In this document: in pieces, positions 43,517-52,359 of the stretch | Layout of the letters: the number at the start of each line of letters is the position of its first letter | Position numbering within the stretch: the first letter of the stretch is position 1 | From: Thalassospira lucentensis | Lineage (GTDB): Bacteria > Pseudomonadota > Alphaproteobacteria > Rhodospirillales > Thalassospiraceae | Direction of reading: 5' to 3' | DNA length: 64,000 nucleotides | Assembly (NCBI RefSeq): GCF_032921865.1 | Contig: NZ_CP136684.1 | Span: forward strand, 2,391,001 to 2,455,000 | Notes under the pieces: model-generated | Seen by the model: only the letters and a program-made list of their open reading frames with translations | The model's database searches: none | What the model was told of the DNA's origin: nothing | Position numbers and translations under genes: made by a program

Positions 43517-44322
43517 ATGTTCCTCCGGATCCGGCCGCTTATGGCTTCGCTGATCAGGATGACGCCGATAATGCAAAGCGTGATCGCAAGCGCGAAGTCA
43601 TAGTCATAGCGCCGAAACGCATTCATCAGGGTCGATCCGATCCCGCCCGCGCCAACAATGCCAACCACGGCAGATGCACGCAGGTTGCTGTCAAGCTGAT
43701 AGATCGAAAGACCGATCTGGCGGGGCATGATTTGCGGGATCACGGCATAAAGCATGGTGATGAATGTCCCGCCCCCGGCCGCCCGGATGGCTTCAACCTG
43801 GCCCCAGTCGATTTCCTCGATCCGCTCGGCCAGCATTTTGGCAACGAAGCCGATGGAATAGATCGTCAGGGTCAGAATCCCCGCCAGCGGACCAAAACCG
43901 ACCGCCTTGACGAACAGGATGGCAACGATCACCGGATGGAAACTGCGCGCGATAATGATCGTGGCTCGCCCGACGTTATAGAGCCATTTGGGCGCAATAT
44001 TGGATGCGGCGGCAAAGGCAATCGGCACGCTCAGCATCACACCGGCAAGGGTTGCAACGATGGCGATCTTGATGCTTTCAAGAAAGCCCTGCAGCACCAG
44101 TTCACCCCGGATCATGTCCGGCGGAAAGGCGCCCTTGAAAATACGGATGGCGCGCGGAATGCCTTCCTGAATACGTTCCCAGTTAAACGGCAGGCTGGTG
44201 ACCGCCCACACGACATAGGCCAATACGCCAAGGATGATCGCCCAGCGTATCGCCGGATTGGCGATAAAGGGCGGCTTTTTCCATGTGCGATGGCCCGTTG
44301 TTTTTTCAACGGAACTGGTCAT
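43510..44322 (-). CDS. phnE: PhnE-type ABC permease (first copy)
   Basis: A 270-residue permease paralogous to its neighbour, with ESIKIAIVATLAGVMLSVPIAFA, AERIEEIDWGQVEAIRAAGG and IYQLDSNLRASAVVGIVGAGG. Its ATG overlaps the phnC stop (ATGA). Two separate permease genes per transporter are common in PhnCDE-like systems of alphaproteobacteria. Confidence 0.9.
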   Translation of the reverse strand: MTSSVEKTTGHRTWKKPPFIANPAIRWAIILGVLAYVVWAVTSLPFNWERIQEGIPRAIRIFKGAFPPDMIRGELVLQGFLESIKIAIVATLAGVMLSVPIAFAAASNIAPKWLYNVGRATIIIARSFHPVIVAILFVKAVGFGPLAGILTLTIYSIGFVAKMLAERIEEIDWGQVEAIRAAGGGTFITMLYAVIPQIMPRQIGLSIYQLDSNLRASAVVGIVGAGGIGSTLMNAFRRYDYDFALAITLCIIGVILISEAISGRIRRNIW

Positions 44323-45116
44323 TGCGATACAACCTCGCGCAGGGATTCCGGATCGCCGGTTTCGCCACGTTCTTCTGCCGGAACCCCGGCATAGATTTCA
44401 TCCATGGCATCCTGGGTAAGATCGGTCGGCACACTGTCAAAGATGATGCGGCCAAACCGCATGCCGACGATACGCTGGGTATATTCCTTGGCCTCGGTGA
44501 CATTGTGGATATTGATCAGGACCGGCAGGTGCAGCTCGGATGCCAGTGCGCGCAGCAATTCCATGATCTGTCGGGATGTTTTGGGGTCAAGCGACGCCGT
44601 CGGTTCATCGGCCAGCAGGATTTCGGGTTCCTGCATCAAGGCGCGAACCACGCCGACGCGCTGGCGTTCGCCGCCCGATAATTCATCGGCGCGTTTGTTG
44701 GCATAATGGGCAATGCCGACACGTTCCATCAATTGAAACGCACGATCAATGTCGCTTTGGGGGAAATTGCGCGTCATGGCGCGCCAGGCCGGAACATATC
44801 CCAACCGTCCCGACAGAACATTTTCCATAACCGTCAAACGGTTGATCAGGTTGAAACCCTGAAAAATCATGCCGATACGGCGACGCGCCAGACGCAGATC
44901 GCCGCCGGACAAAGTCGTCAGTTCGGTGCCGTTAAGGTCAATTGAGCCCGATGTCGGTTCGACCAGACGGTTAATACAGCGCAAAAGCGTGCTTTTACCC
45001 GCACCCGATGCCCCAATGATGGCAACGACGCTTTCGCCGGGAACCTCAAGGTTCAGGTCCTTCAGAACAGCCTCATCCTTGCCATAGCGTTTGACCAGAT
45101 CTTTGATACGCAGCAT
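44319..45116 (-). CDS. phnC: PhnC-type ABC transporter ATPase
   Basis: A 265-residue ATPase starting MLRIKDLVKRYGKDEAVLKD. Walker A GASGAGKSTLLRC, signature LSGGERQRVGVVRALMQ, Walker B ILLADEPTASLDPKT and switch His (NIHNVTEAK) are intact. ATG 45116 follows AAGG; a GTG one codon upstream is also possible. A hairpin-T-tract element lies between phnD and this gene. Confidence 0.91.
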   Translation of the reverse strand: MLRIKDLVKRYGKDEAVLKDLNLEVPGESVVAIIGASGAGKSTLLRCINRLVEPTSGSIDLNGTELTTLSGGDLRLARRRIGMIFQGFNLINRLTVMENVLSGRLGYVPAWRAMTRNFPQSDIDRAFQLMERVGIAHYANKRADELSGGERQRVGVVRALMQEPEILLADEPTASLDPKTSRQIMELLRALASELHLPVLINIHNVTEAKEYTQRIVGMRFGRIIFDSVPTDLTQDAMDEIYAGVPAEERGETGDPESLREVVSQ

Positions 45117-45128
45117 CACGATACCTTG

Positions 45129-45162
45129 AAAAAAGACTACCGGGATCGAAAACCGATCCCGG
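45129..45162 (-). terminator. Attenuator-type hairpin between phnD and phnC
   Basis: On the minus strand CCGGGATCG/CGATCCCGG (45162-45154 with 45148-45140) is followed by TAGTC and six T. Partial termination here would make more binding protein than transporter. Confidence 0.65.
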
Positions 45163-45185
45163 CAGAAGCAGTTTGAAAGAAGGGA

Positions 45186-46187
45186 TTACTTCAGGTTGTC
45201 CGGGGTGTATTTCACGCCGTTGGCAGCCTGGATTTCACGAATAACGTCCCAGTCTTTCTGGTAGGTGACAGGAACGAATTTCGATACGCCTTTGAATTCT
45301 TCGCCAAGGGCGGTGCCCTTCATGTCGAAGGTAAAGAAGGCTTCCTTGATCTTTTCGATCAGTTCCGGCTTCAGGTTATAGGCATAGTTGAACGAAGTGG
45401 TCGGGAAAGGCTTGCTTTCATAGATGATTTTGACTTCGTTCGGATCATAAAGGTCGCGCTGGACCATGCGTTCGACGACTTCGGATGCAACCGGTGCTGC
45501 GTCATAGTCACCGGCAACAACGCCCAGGATCGACTGATCGTGCGAACCGGAATAGACGACTTCGTAATCCTGTTCCGGAACGATGCCCTGACCCGGAAGC
45601 AGTGCGCGCGGTGCAAGGTTGCCCGAGTTCGATGTCGGCGAGGTGTGCGCAACGCGCTTGCCCTTCAGGTCCTCGATCTTGTCGATGCCGCTGTCAACGC
45701 GGGTATAAAGCTGCAGCGTGTAACCGAAACGGCCATCATCGCCACCCATCAATGCGAACGGAACCGCACCGGCAAGGTTAACTGCAAACGGGGTCGGACC
45801 GGTCGAGAAACCGGCAACATGCAGGCGGCCGCTACGCATGGCTTCGACTTCGGCCGAGTTCGACTGAACCGCAAAGAAGTGAACGTCCTTGCCGGTTACT
45901 TTTTCAAGATGTTCAAGGAACGGCTGCCAGATATCGGCATAAACCGCCGGGTCTTCGACCGGGGTATAGGCAAACACGAGGGTGTCCGGGTCAACCTGCT
46001 GATCGGCGGGCGGTGCATCGGCAACCAGATCGCCATCCATGTCGCAATACATCTGATCAAGATCGCCACGTGCGATGCAATCATCGGCCTGTGCAAATGC
46101 CGTGCTGCTGCCAAAGCTCATCATGCCGATGGCGGCAAGCAGCGTAGAAACTTTCAAAATGTCCATTTTTTTCGCATGTGAAAACAT
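45186..46187 (-). CDS. phnD: PhnD-type periplasmic binding protein, ligand likely a phosphorylated glycerol compound
   Basis: A 333-residue binding protein with a signal peptide (STLLAAIGMMSFGSSTAFAQ). The phosphonate-binding family core is clear: VFAYTPVEDPAVYADIWQPF, VQSNSAEVEAMRSGRLHVAG, and the ligand loop HTSPTSNSGNLAPRALL where phosphonate PhnDs have HTDPNSTSG-like motifs. AAAGG is nine bases from the ATG. First gene of the phnDCEE-glpD operon. The operon partner glpD suggests glycerol-3-phosphate or a related ester rather than a carbon-phosphorus compound; no C-P lyase gene is near. Confidence 0.85.
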   Translation of the reverse strand: MFSHAKKMDILKVSTLLAAIGMMSFGSSTAFAQADDCIARGDLDQMYCDMDGDLVADAPPADQQVDPDTLVFAYTPVEDPAVYADIWQPFLEHLEKVTGKDVHFFAVQSNSAEVEAMRSGRLHVAGFSTGPTPFAVNLAGAVPFALMGGDDGRFGYTLQLYTRVDSGIDKIEDLKGKRVAHTSPTSNSGNLAPRALLPGQGIVPEQDYEVVYSGSHDQSILGVVAGDYDAAPVASEVVERMVQRDLYDPNEVKIIYESKPFPTTSFNYAYNLKPELIEKIKEAFFTFDMKGTALGEEFKGVSKFVPVTYQKDWDVIREIQAANGVKYTPDNLK

Positions 46188-46273
46188 GAGACAGAACCTT
46201 TCTTCCCTGTAAACGCGGGCTTAATGCCGGTTTTAAATGTGGTTTTGTTGTTTTTGTTGTTGCTTTTATCAAC

Positions 46274-46329
46274 ATTATAAAGTGGCAAAAAGTTTGAAAA
46301 GCAACATAAAACTGTAACAATCGGTTACA
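46274..46329. promoter_or_regulatory. Divergent phnD/deoR control region with TGTAAC-N5-GTTACA operator
   Basis: A consensus -10 TATAAT for phnD lies on the minus strand at 46274-46279. A perfect 6-5-6 inverted repeat, TGTAAC (46313-46318) and GTTACA (46324-46329), lies 34 bp further, overlapping the weak -35 of the divergent deoR gene. This is the best candidate site for the DeoR regulator. Confidence 0.5.
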
Positions 46330-46392
46330 AAAATAACTGCTAACCTTATCCAAAAGTGGTGCGGGCTAGGCTATTCAGGGGAGAGAGGCTCT

Positions 46393-47205
46393 TTGCGTAT
46401 CGGAAAAAAGGAACGGCAGCAGCGCATTCTTCAGGAACTGCAAATTCATCCGCATGTGAGAGTTGCCACATTGGCGGAACGATTCGATGTGGCAACTGAA
46501 ACAATTCGCCGTGATCTCGACGCGCTAAGCGACGATGGCCTGATCAAACGTGAATTTGGCGGTGCATCCGCACAGCCCATGGGCCATCAGCCCGATCTGG
46601 CCCAGCGCCAGATGACCGCGGTTGCCGGGTTCGAACGGATCGGCATCATGGCGGGCAACATGATCCGGCCGGGTGATGTGATCATGATCGATGCCGGGTC
46701 CACCGTCAGCCAGCTTGCCCCCTATATGGCCCAGAATCCCGGCGCATTGCGGCGCACGGTTCTGACCAATTGCTATGCAGTGGTGCATGGCATGGGCGAA
46801 CAGGCGGTTATTGACGATGTCATCATGTGTCCGGGGCAGTTCGATCCGCGCGAAAATGCGGTCTACGGCAATGATACGATTGAATTCCTGCGCCGTTTCC
46901 ACGCCAACAAGGCCTTTATCGGCGCATCGGGTGTTGCATGGCAGGGGTTCAGTGACGTTAACCGTCGGGCGGTTGCGGTCAAACGCGCCATGATGGAACG
47001 GTCCGATGAAACCTGGCTGATGGTCGATCACACCAAGTTCGATCAGCGTTACCTTGAAAACATCGCACCGCTTGAAGCCCTGACCGGGGTGATCACGGAT
47101 CGTTTGCCGCCTGAAAAACTGCTGTCCCATCTGGATCGCATCGGCGTTCAGATTGTCGCATGGCAGGACAATGTTTCCGCAGATCAGGGGGCAATCGCCG
47201 GCTGA
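46393..47205 (+). CDS. DeoR/GlpR family transcriptional regulator
   Basis: A 270-residue repressor. N-terminal DeoR helix-turn-helix (KKERQQRILQELQIHPHVRV, LAERFDVATETIRRDLDAL, GLIKREFGGA), then a sugar-phosphate-sensing DeoR C-terminal domain (DAGSTVSQLAPYM, FIGASGVAWQGFSD, VDHTKFDQR). TTG start after GAGAGAGG. GlpR, which senses glycerol-3-phosphate, belongs to this family, so control of the divergent phnDCEE-glpD operon by a glycerol-phosphate ligand is likely. Confidence 0.9.
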   Translation: MRIGKKERQQRILQELQIHPHVRVATLAERFDVATETIRRDLDALSDDGLIKREFGGASAQPMGHQPDLAQRQMTAVAGFERIGIMAGNMIRPGDVIMIDAGSTVSQLAPYMAQNPGALRRTVLTNCYAVVHGMGEQAVIDDVIMCPGQFDPRENAVYGNDTIEFLRRFHANKAFIGASGVAWQGFSDVNRRAVAVKRAMMERSDETWLMVDHTKFDQRYLENIAPLEALTGVITDRLPPEKLLSHLDRIGVQIVAWQDNVSADQGAIAG

Positions 47206-47207
47206 TA

Positions 47208-47227
47208 TTTTATCGCTGGCGATAAAA
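47208..47227 (+). terminator. 20-bp perfect palindrome after deoR (terminator or operator)
   Basis: TTTTATCG-CTGG-CGATAAAA, two bases after the deoR stop, followed eight bases on by a T6 run. It could end the deoR transcript or be a protein-binding site near fumC. Confidence 0.5.
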
Positions 47228-47251
47228 CTGCATTTTTTCAACACAGTGACT

Positions 47252-47280
47252 TTGCGCGAACGATCATTTGCGCCCATATT
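47252..47280 (+). promoter_or_regulatory. Probable fumC promoter
   Basis: TTGCGC (47252-47257) and CATATT (47275-47280), spacer 17, 77 bp upstream of the fumC start. Confidence 0.4.
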
Positions 47281-47356
47281 CGGGATCGGCAAAACGTAAT
47301 TGCCAGCCGGGTTCCCGCCCCGGTCAGTATGCTTTCTGACACGGAGGATTTCTATC

Positions 47357-48748
47357 GTGACCAATCCAGTGACCACCCGCACCGAACAGGACACCATGGG
47401 CAGCATCGATGTGCCCGCGGACCGGTATTGGGGGGCGCAGACCCAGCGATCAAAACAGAATTTCCGCATTGGCGGCGAACGGATGCCCGATGCATTGATC
47501 CGGGCGTTCGGGATACAGAAACTGGCTGCCGCGCGCGCCAATGCTGCCCTTGGCAATCTGGATGCGAACCTTGCCGAGGCAATCGAGGCCGCCGCGCGCG
47601 AAGTCGCCGATGGCAAGCTGCTGGATCACTTCCCGCTTGTCGTCTGGCAGACCGGCAGTGGCACCCAGACCAACATGAATGCCAACGAGGTCATCGCCAA
47701 CCGGGCCTGCGAAATCCTTGGCAAGCCGATGGGCAAACGTGATCCGGTCCATCCCAACGACCATGTCAATCGCGGCCAGTCATCCAATGACAGTTTCCCG
47801 GCGGCCATGCATATCGCCGCCGTGGTCGAGATCGAAGAATGCCTCAAACCGGCTCTTGCCCATCTTCGAAGTGCACTGGATGCCAAGGTCAAGGCCTTTG
47901 CCGATATCGTCAAAATCGGCCGCACCCATATGCAGGATGCTGTGCCGCTGACCCTGGGGCAGGAATTTTCGGGCTACGCCGCCCAGATCGCCCTTGGCCT
48001 TGATCGCATTGATGATGCACTGGTCCGGCTTCGCAAACTGGCGCAGGGTGGGACTGCCCTTGGTACGGGCCTGAATGCGCCAAAGGGTTTTGACGTCGAA
48101 TTTGCCAAACAGGTTTCGACGATCACGGGGCTTAAATTCGAAACGGCGGCCAACAAATTCGAAGCCCTTGCCGCCCATGATGCCTGTGTCGAGATGTCGG
48201 GTGTACTGAACGTTCTGGCGACGTCGCTGATGAAGATCGGCAACGATATCCGTCTGCTGGGGTCCGGCCCGCGTTGCGGGCTTGGTGAACTGGTCCTGCC
48301 CGCGAACGAGCCGGGATCATCGATCATGCCGGGCAAGGTCAACCCGACCCAGGCCGAAGCCCTAACCATGGTCTGCGCTCAGGTGATCGGCAACCATGTG
48401 GCAGTCACGGTCGGCGGTTCGAACGGTCATCTGGATCTGAACGTGTTCAAACCGGTGATCATTTATAACCTGCTGCAATCGATCCGCCTGATTGCCGATG
48501 CCTCGGTCAGCTTTGCCGATAACTGTGTTGTCGGTCTTGAAGCCGATCAGGAAAAAATCGATCACTATGTCGAACAAAGCCTGATGCTGGTGACGGCCCT
48601 TGCACCGCATATCGGGTACGACAATGCCGCCGCCGTCGCCAAAAAGGCGCACAAGGATCGCAGCAGCCTTAAGGAAGCAACCATTGCGCTCGGCTTCCTT
48701 GACGGGGCGAAGTTCGATGAGCTGGTCCGCGCACGCGATATGATCTGA
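47357..48748 (+). CDS. fumC: Class II fumarate hydratase FumC
   Basis: Converts fumarate to malate in the TCA cycle. The 463-residue protein has [34 protein letters not shown], the SSND block ([16 protein letters not shown]), and the family signature [19 protein letters not shown] 47357 follows GGAGG; the frame is open 19 codons more without family-like sequence. Stand-alone gene with a terminator hairpin behind it. Confidence 0.95.
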   Translation: MTNPVTTRTEQDTMGSIDVPADRYWGAQTQRSKQNFRIGGERMPDALIRAFGIQKLAAARANAALGNLDANLAEAIEAAAREVADGKLLDHFPLVVWQTGSGTQTNMNANEVIANRACEILGKPMGKRDPVHPNDHVNRGQSSNDSFPAAMHIAAVVEIEECLKPALAHLRSALDAKVKAFADIVKIGRTHMQDAVPLTLGQEFSGYAAQIALGLDRIDDALVRLRKLAQGGTALGTGLNAPKGFDVEFAKQVSTITGLKFETAANKFEALAAHDACVEMSGVLNVLATSLMKIGNDIRLLGSGPRCGLGELVLPANEPGSSIMPGKVNPTQAEALTMVCAQVIGNHVAVTVGGSNGHLDLNVFKPVIIYNLLQSIRLIADASVSFADNCVVGLEADQEKIDHYVEQSLMLVTALAPHIGYDNAAAVAKKAHKDRSSLKEATIALGFLDGAKFDELVRARDMI

Positions 48749-48763
48749 TTTGATGTGATGATG

Positions 48764-48785
48764 CGGGCCGGTTTTGACCGGCCCG
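48764..48785. terminator. Terminator between fumC and DUF2867 gene
   Basis: CGGGCCGG (48764-48771) pairs with CCGGCCCG (48778-48785), loop TTTTGA, followed by TTCTTT. Confidence 0.75.
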
Positions 48786-48797
48786 TTCTTTATCCGC

Positions 48798-49334
48798 CTA
48801 TCGGGATGCGAACGCGCCGTTCAGCATCGCGGGCACGATTGCCTTATGAAACGGCATGATGGTGCCAAGATACATCCGGCCCAGCATATTGTGCCGCCGG
48901 ATCAGGGTGCTGGACCGGATCACCGTTTGCCCGCACTGGAATTTTTCGACCTCGACCGTCAGGCGAAAATCAAGATGCCTGTCATCCATGCCCAGCACGA
49001 TGAAATCGTCCCCGCGCTCAATCACCGGGAAAAGGCCGATGACATCGGCGTCCGGTTCGGGCGCGGTTTTAAGCCCCAATGGCCGGACCATCGCATTGCG
49101 CAACGCCAGCAGATAGCCCATCCAGACCGGCCTGCCATCCATGATCTTTTGCGCGGCGCGTTCGGGGGTGATGTCGGGATCGTCAATCGTGATCGCAAAA
49201 CTGTCCGCCCAATCGGCATCGACCATTGCAGGATGGGGCAGGGATATCGGAACAGCCATCGCGTAGGGCAAAAACGTATCCTTTCGATCAGCCTGGATCA
49301 GCTTTTTCGGCGGTGATCGTGCCCCAATTGTCAT
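48798..49334 (-). CDS. DUF2867 family protein
   Basis: A ~178-residue protein resembling DUF2867, a small START/SRPBCC-like domain of unknown activity often found next to, or fused to, NAD-epimerase-like proteins. Family-like blocks are DADWADSFAITIDD, WMGYLLALRNAMVRPLGLK, DRHLDFRLTVEV, and the end HNMLGRMYLGTIMPFHKAIV. ATG 49334 was chosen; ATG 49382 (with GGA six bases before it) would add 16 residues. Convergent with fumC. Confidence 0.75.
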   Translation of the reverse strand: MTIGARSPPKKLIQADRKDTFLPYAMAVPISLPHPAMVDADWADSFAITIDDPDITPERAAQKIMDGRPVWMGYLLALRNAMVRPLGLKTAPEPDADVIGLFPVIERGDDFIVLGMDDRHLDFRLTVEVEKFQCGQTVIRSSTLIRRHNMLGRMYLGTIMPFHKAIVPAMLNGAFASR

Positions 49335-49391
49335 CCTGCGGCAATGATATATCTCATTGTCGCGGGGGGTAAATTCAGGCATACCCAATCC

Positions 49392-49865
49392 ATGCGTATT
49401 CGTACCAAACCGATGCTGTCACATGTGAATATCCGGGCTGCGGGCAAACTCCTGCGCGTCTGGATGCTGGCATTCGTCATCCTGATGACCGGGGTGACGC
49501 AGTCGGGTTTCGTAAGCGCGATGTATGGCGGTGCCAGTGGTGGCGGGTTAACCGCCATTACCGGGGCCAATGCCGAACCCGGTGGCGATCTGATTTTCAT
49601 CTGCACGGCGGATGGGGTGCGCGCAGTATCGTTTGGCGACGTCGGCCCCGACGGCGCGTCACAAAATTCCGGCGGGCATTCTGCCGGTCATGGTTTCTGT
49701 TCGCTATGCGCGTCCCATCATGGGGCGATGGCAAGTCTGGACGTGCCGTTTGGCGCGCCGGTTTCAATCATCCATGATGCCGAATACGCGCAAGCCCGCC
49801 TGCTTGCCGCCACGATCATCGTGCCGCGTACGCGCTATTCCCGCGCACCCCCGCATTCCATCTGA
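49392..49865 (+). CDS. DUF2946-like membrane-anchored protein, copper-associated
   Basis: A 157-residue protein with an N-terminal membrane segment (LRVWMLAFVILMTGVTQSGF) and a Gly/His-rich periplasmic part. It has a metal-site-like Cys/His group: FICTADG, then SGGHSAGHGFCSLCASHHGA. This layout matches DUF2946 proteins, which occur next to copper chaperones and TonB copper genes. It is followed 77 bp on by a PCuAC chaperone, so a copper role is inferred. Confidence 0.7.
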   Translation: MRIRTKPMLSHVNIRAAGKLLRVWMLAFVILMTGVTQSGFVSAMYGGASGGGLTAITGANAEPGGDLIFICTADGVRAVSFGDVGPDGASQNSGGHSAGHGFCSLCASHHGAMASLDVPFGAPVSIIHDAEYAQARLLAATIIVPRTRYSRAPPHSI

Positions 49866-49941
49866 TTTCCCGATACACCCGAAATCAAATCACCGGTGTG
49901 ATGCAACCAATCCACACCGGACAAGGATGGAAACAAAGATC

Positions 49942-50448
49942 ATGAAAAAACTGTTTGCTGTTATTGCGACCCTGGCCGGTCTGTTTGCCGCCACTCAATC
50001 GTTCGCTGCTGATATCGAAATCAGGGATGCCTGGGCCAAGGCATCGCTTGGCAAGGTGCCGAATGGCGCGGCCTTCCTGACGGTCGAAAATACCGGCATG
50101 GTAGACCGTATTGTCGGGGTGAAATCCGATCTGGCCGATAAAACCGAACTGCACACGCATATCATGGAAAACAACGTCATGAAGATGCGCCCGGTCGAAG
50201 GCGGGATCGATGTGCCGATGCATGGTGAACTGATGTTCAAACCGGGCAGCTATCACGTCATGCTGATCGGCCTGCACAAGCCGCTCGTCGAAGGTGAAAA
50301 AATCGACGTAACGCTGACCTTCGAAAAGGCGGGCGACATACCGGTGACCATTGATGTGATGGGGTCAATGTCCAAAGGCCCGCACGGCGATGCCGGTATG
50401 GATCACGGCGACATGAAAATGGGCGATCAGGAACACAAGGGCCACTAG
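49942..50448 (+). CDS. Periplasmic copper chaperone PCu(A)C
   Basis: A 168-residue protein with a signal peptide (KKLFAVIATLAGLFAATQSFA). The copper site H-M-x10-M-x21-H-x-M type pattern is visible in LHTHIMENNVMKMRPV and GSYHVMLIGLHKPL. The tail is rich in His and Met (GMDHGDMKMGDQEHKGH). PCuAC delivers Cu(I) to cytochrome oxidase. ATG 49942 chosen; ATG 49927 is a possible alternative. Follows the DUF2946-like gene on the same strand and ends before a terminator. Confidence 0.9.
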   Translation: MKKLFAVIATLAGLFAATQSFAADIEIRDAWAKASLGKVPNGAAFLTVENTGMVDRIVGVKSDLADKTELHTHIMENNVMKMRPVEGGIDVPMHGELMFKPGSYHVMLIGLHKPLVEGEKIDVTLTFEKAGDIPVTIDVMGSMSKGPHGDAGMDHGDMKMGDQEHKGH

Positions 50449-50492
50449 GTCCTGTTCTGCCAATCCATCGATCGACAGATACAGAAAATACC

Positions 50493-50524
50493 AAGGGGAA
50501 CGGTTTGCACCGTTCCCCTTTTTT
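50493..50524 (+). terminator. Rho-independent terminator after the PCuAC gene
   Basis: AAGGGGAACGG (50493-50503) pairs with CCGTTCCCCTT (50510-50520), loop TTTGCA, then a T-run. Confidence 0.9.
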
Positions 50525-50568
50525 GTCATGATGGTCGGCCATCATCCATCCCATGCAGGGAGTGCGCC

Positions 50569-51072
50569 ATGTCCCGCGATATCACCATTGAAAACCTGAT
50601 TGAAAAACTCGGCCTGCAACCCCATCCCGAAGGCGGCTTTTACGCCGAAACATTCCGCGCGCTGGAAACCTGCAATCCGGGCAACCGGTATCTTGGCGTG
50701 CGATCAACGGGGACCGCGATCTATTACCTGCTGACGCCCGATACCTTTTCGGGCATGCATATCCTGACCAGTGACGAGATTTTCCACCATTACCTTGGCG
50801 ATCCGGTCGAACAGCTCCAACTGTATGCCGATGGCAGCCACCGGCTGGTTGAAATCGGCAATGACCTGCTGGCGGGGCAGAAACCGCAAATGATCGTGCC
50901 GAAAAATGTCTGGCAGGGGGCGCGCCTGAAACAAGGTGGCAAATTTGCCCTTCTGGGCTGTACGGTGGCACCCGGTTTTGACTTTGCCGATTTCGCGATG
51001 GGCAAACGGGCGGACCTTTCGTCGAAATGGCCGGCTGCGGCAACCATGATTGCCGCCTTGACGCGCGACTGA
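50569..51072 (+). CDS. Cupin domain protein, DUF985
   Basis: A 167-residue DUF985 cupin: IEKLGLQPHPEGGFYAETFR, TAIYYLLTPDTFSGMHIL, SDEIFHHYLGDPVEQL, and VPKNVWQGARLKQGG, a complete single-cupin barrel with the His-rich IFHHY metal region. The family is uncharacterised biochemically. GGGAG precedes the ATG. The LysE gene follows 49 bp on. Confidence 0.88.
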   Translation: MSRDITIENLIEKLGLQPHPEGGFYAETFRALETCNPGNRYLGVRSTGTAIYYLLTPDTFSGMHILTSDEIFHHYLGDPVEQLQLYADGSHRLVEIGNDLLAGQKPQMIVPKNVWQGARLKQGGKFALLGCTVAPGFDFADFAMGKRADLSSKWPAAATMIAALTRD

Positions 51073-51121
51073 ATTTCGGGCGCAATCAGCCGGTCACCCA
51101 TTTTTCACAGGACTTCCCCAA

Positions 51122-51769
51122 ATGCAGCTTGATACATGGTTGCTGTTTTCCGGCGCTGCCTTGGCGCTTTCGATGGCCCCCGGACCGAATAATCTTCTCG
51201 CGATGTTCAATGGCGCGCGTCACGGCGTTGCATCGGCCGCCATCGGCGGGGCGGGACGTCTGCTGGCTTTTGCCCTGATGATCGTTGTGACGGCCATGGG
51301 GCTTGGCGTGGTGCTTGCCGCCAGCGAAACCGCCTTCATGATCATCAAGTGGGGTGGGGCGGTCTATCTGGTTTATCTGGGTCTCAAAAGCTGGCGAACC
51401 AAAGTTGCGGAGCCCGAGATTCCCGGTGATAGCGTCGGTTTTGTCGCCCATCCCGGTGCGATGTCACTGGCCCGGACGGAATTCCTGACGGCGATTGGCA
51501 ATCCCAAGGCGATCCTGATCTTTACCGCCTTCTTTCCGCAATTCCTTGATCAGGCCGATTCATACGGCCCGCAATTCGCGATCATGGGCGTGACCTTCAT
51601 CGCGATGGAGGCCTGTGTCCTTCTCGGATACGGTCTTGTCGGCGGGCAGGTAAAGGGGCTGATCCGCTCCGCCCGTCACATGCGCTGGCTTAACCGCATC
51701 AGCGGCAGCCTTCTGATCGCCGCAGGGGTGCTGCTGGCCCTGACGGATCGGACGCGCAGTAACGCCTGA
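51122..51769 (+). CDS. LysE/RhtB family exporter
   Basis: A 215-residue inner-membrane protein with six hydrophobic segments. Family features: LALSMAPGPNNLLAMFNGAR in the first segment region, GAVYLVYLGLKSWR, and FLTAIGNPKAILIFTAFFPQF. It exports an amino acid or related metabolite; the substrate is unknown. AGGA precedes the ATG. Convergent with the TetR gene. Confidence 0.9.
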   Translation: MQLDTWLLFSGAALALSMAPGPNNLLAMFNGARHGVASAAIGGAGRLLAFALMIVVTAMGLGVVLAASETAFMIIKWGGAVYLVYLGLKSWRTKVAEPEIPGDSVGFVAHPGAMSLARTEFLTAIGNPKAILIFTAFFPQFLDQADSYGPQFAIMGVTFIAMEACVLLGYGLVGGQVKGLIRSARHMRWLNRISGSLLIAAGVLLALTDRTRSNA

Positions 51770-51804
51770 TCCGCTTTGCTTTGCGGATGTGATGGTCCCG
51801 GCCA

Positions 51805-52350
51805 TCACTTCTTCAGGATGGCGCTGGTGATGACATTGAACAGATGATCCGCACGTGGTGCTGATGATGGCTGATCGCCAAGCCAGGCAAGTGCACCCAC
51901 CATCGCGAACAGGTCACCGCCATCGATGTCGGTGCGTGCAACGCCCTTTTCCTGCGCCCGGACAAGAAGCCTTGTCCCCGCGGCTTTCATGGTAACGCAC
52001 GACGCATGAAGAGCGGACTCTTCATCCTCAATGGCGGCCACCATCGCGGCAATGACACCGCGATAGTCGTTCGCGCACGCAACAAGATCACGTAACCACG
52101 ATACCAGCGCATCATCCGGCGAACTTGCGGTTTCGCGTTCGCGCGCTGATTCTTTCAGCCCGTCAAAGCTCTCGCGCAGCAGAGTTTCAAGCAGTGCCTC
52201 GCGCGTTGGAAAATGTCGGTACAGCGTACCAAGTCCCACCCCGGCTTTGCGGGCGATGTCGCGCAAAGATGCTTCCGCACCCTGGTCTTTGACAACCTCC
52301 CGTGCGGTGGCAAGCAGATGTTCGTAGTTCTTCTTTGCGTCGGCGCGCAT
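51805..52350 (-). CDS. TetR family transcriptional regulator
   Basis: A 181-residue repressor. The N-terminal helix-turn-helix is clear (EASLRDIARKAGVGLGTLYR followed by HFPTREALLETLL). The C-terminal ligand-binding domain (~60-181) includes AMVAAIEDEE and DIDGGDLFAMVGALAWL. GAGGAACAT precedes ATG 52350. Divergent from an oxidoreductase gene, with a pair of operator-like sites in the gap, so it most likely represses that gene and itself. Confidence 0.9.
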   Translation of the reverse strand: MRADAKKNYEHLLATAREVVKDQGAEASLRDIARKAGVGLGTLYRHFPTREALLETLLRESFDGLKESARERETASSPDDALVSWLRDLVACANDYRGVIAAMVAAIEDEESALHASCVTMKAAGTRLLVRAQEKGVARTDIDGGDLFAMVGALAWLGDQPSSAPRADHLFNVITSAILKK

Positions 52351-52359
52351 ATGTTCCTC

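Noticed and set aside
46313..46329. Pho box upstream of phnD
   Set aside because: The TGTAAC/GTTACA units are inverted, not direct, and the direct-repeat spacing is 10 rather than 11, so it was called an operator instead.
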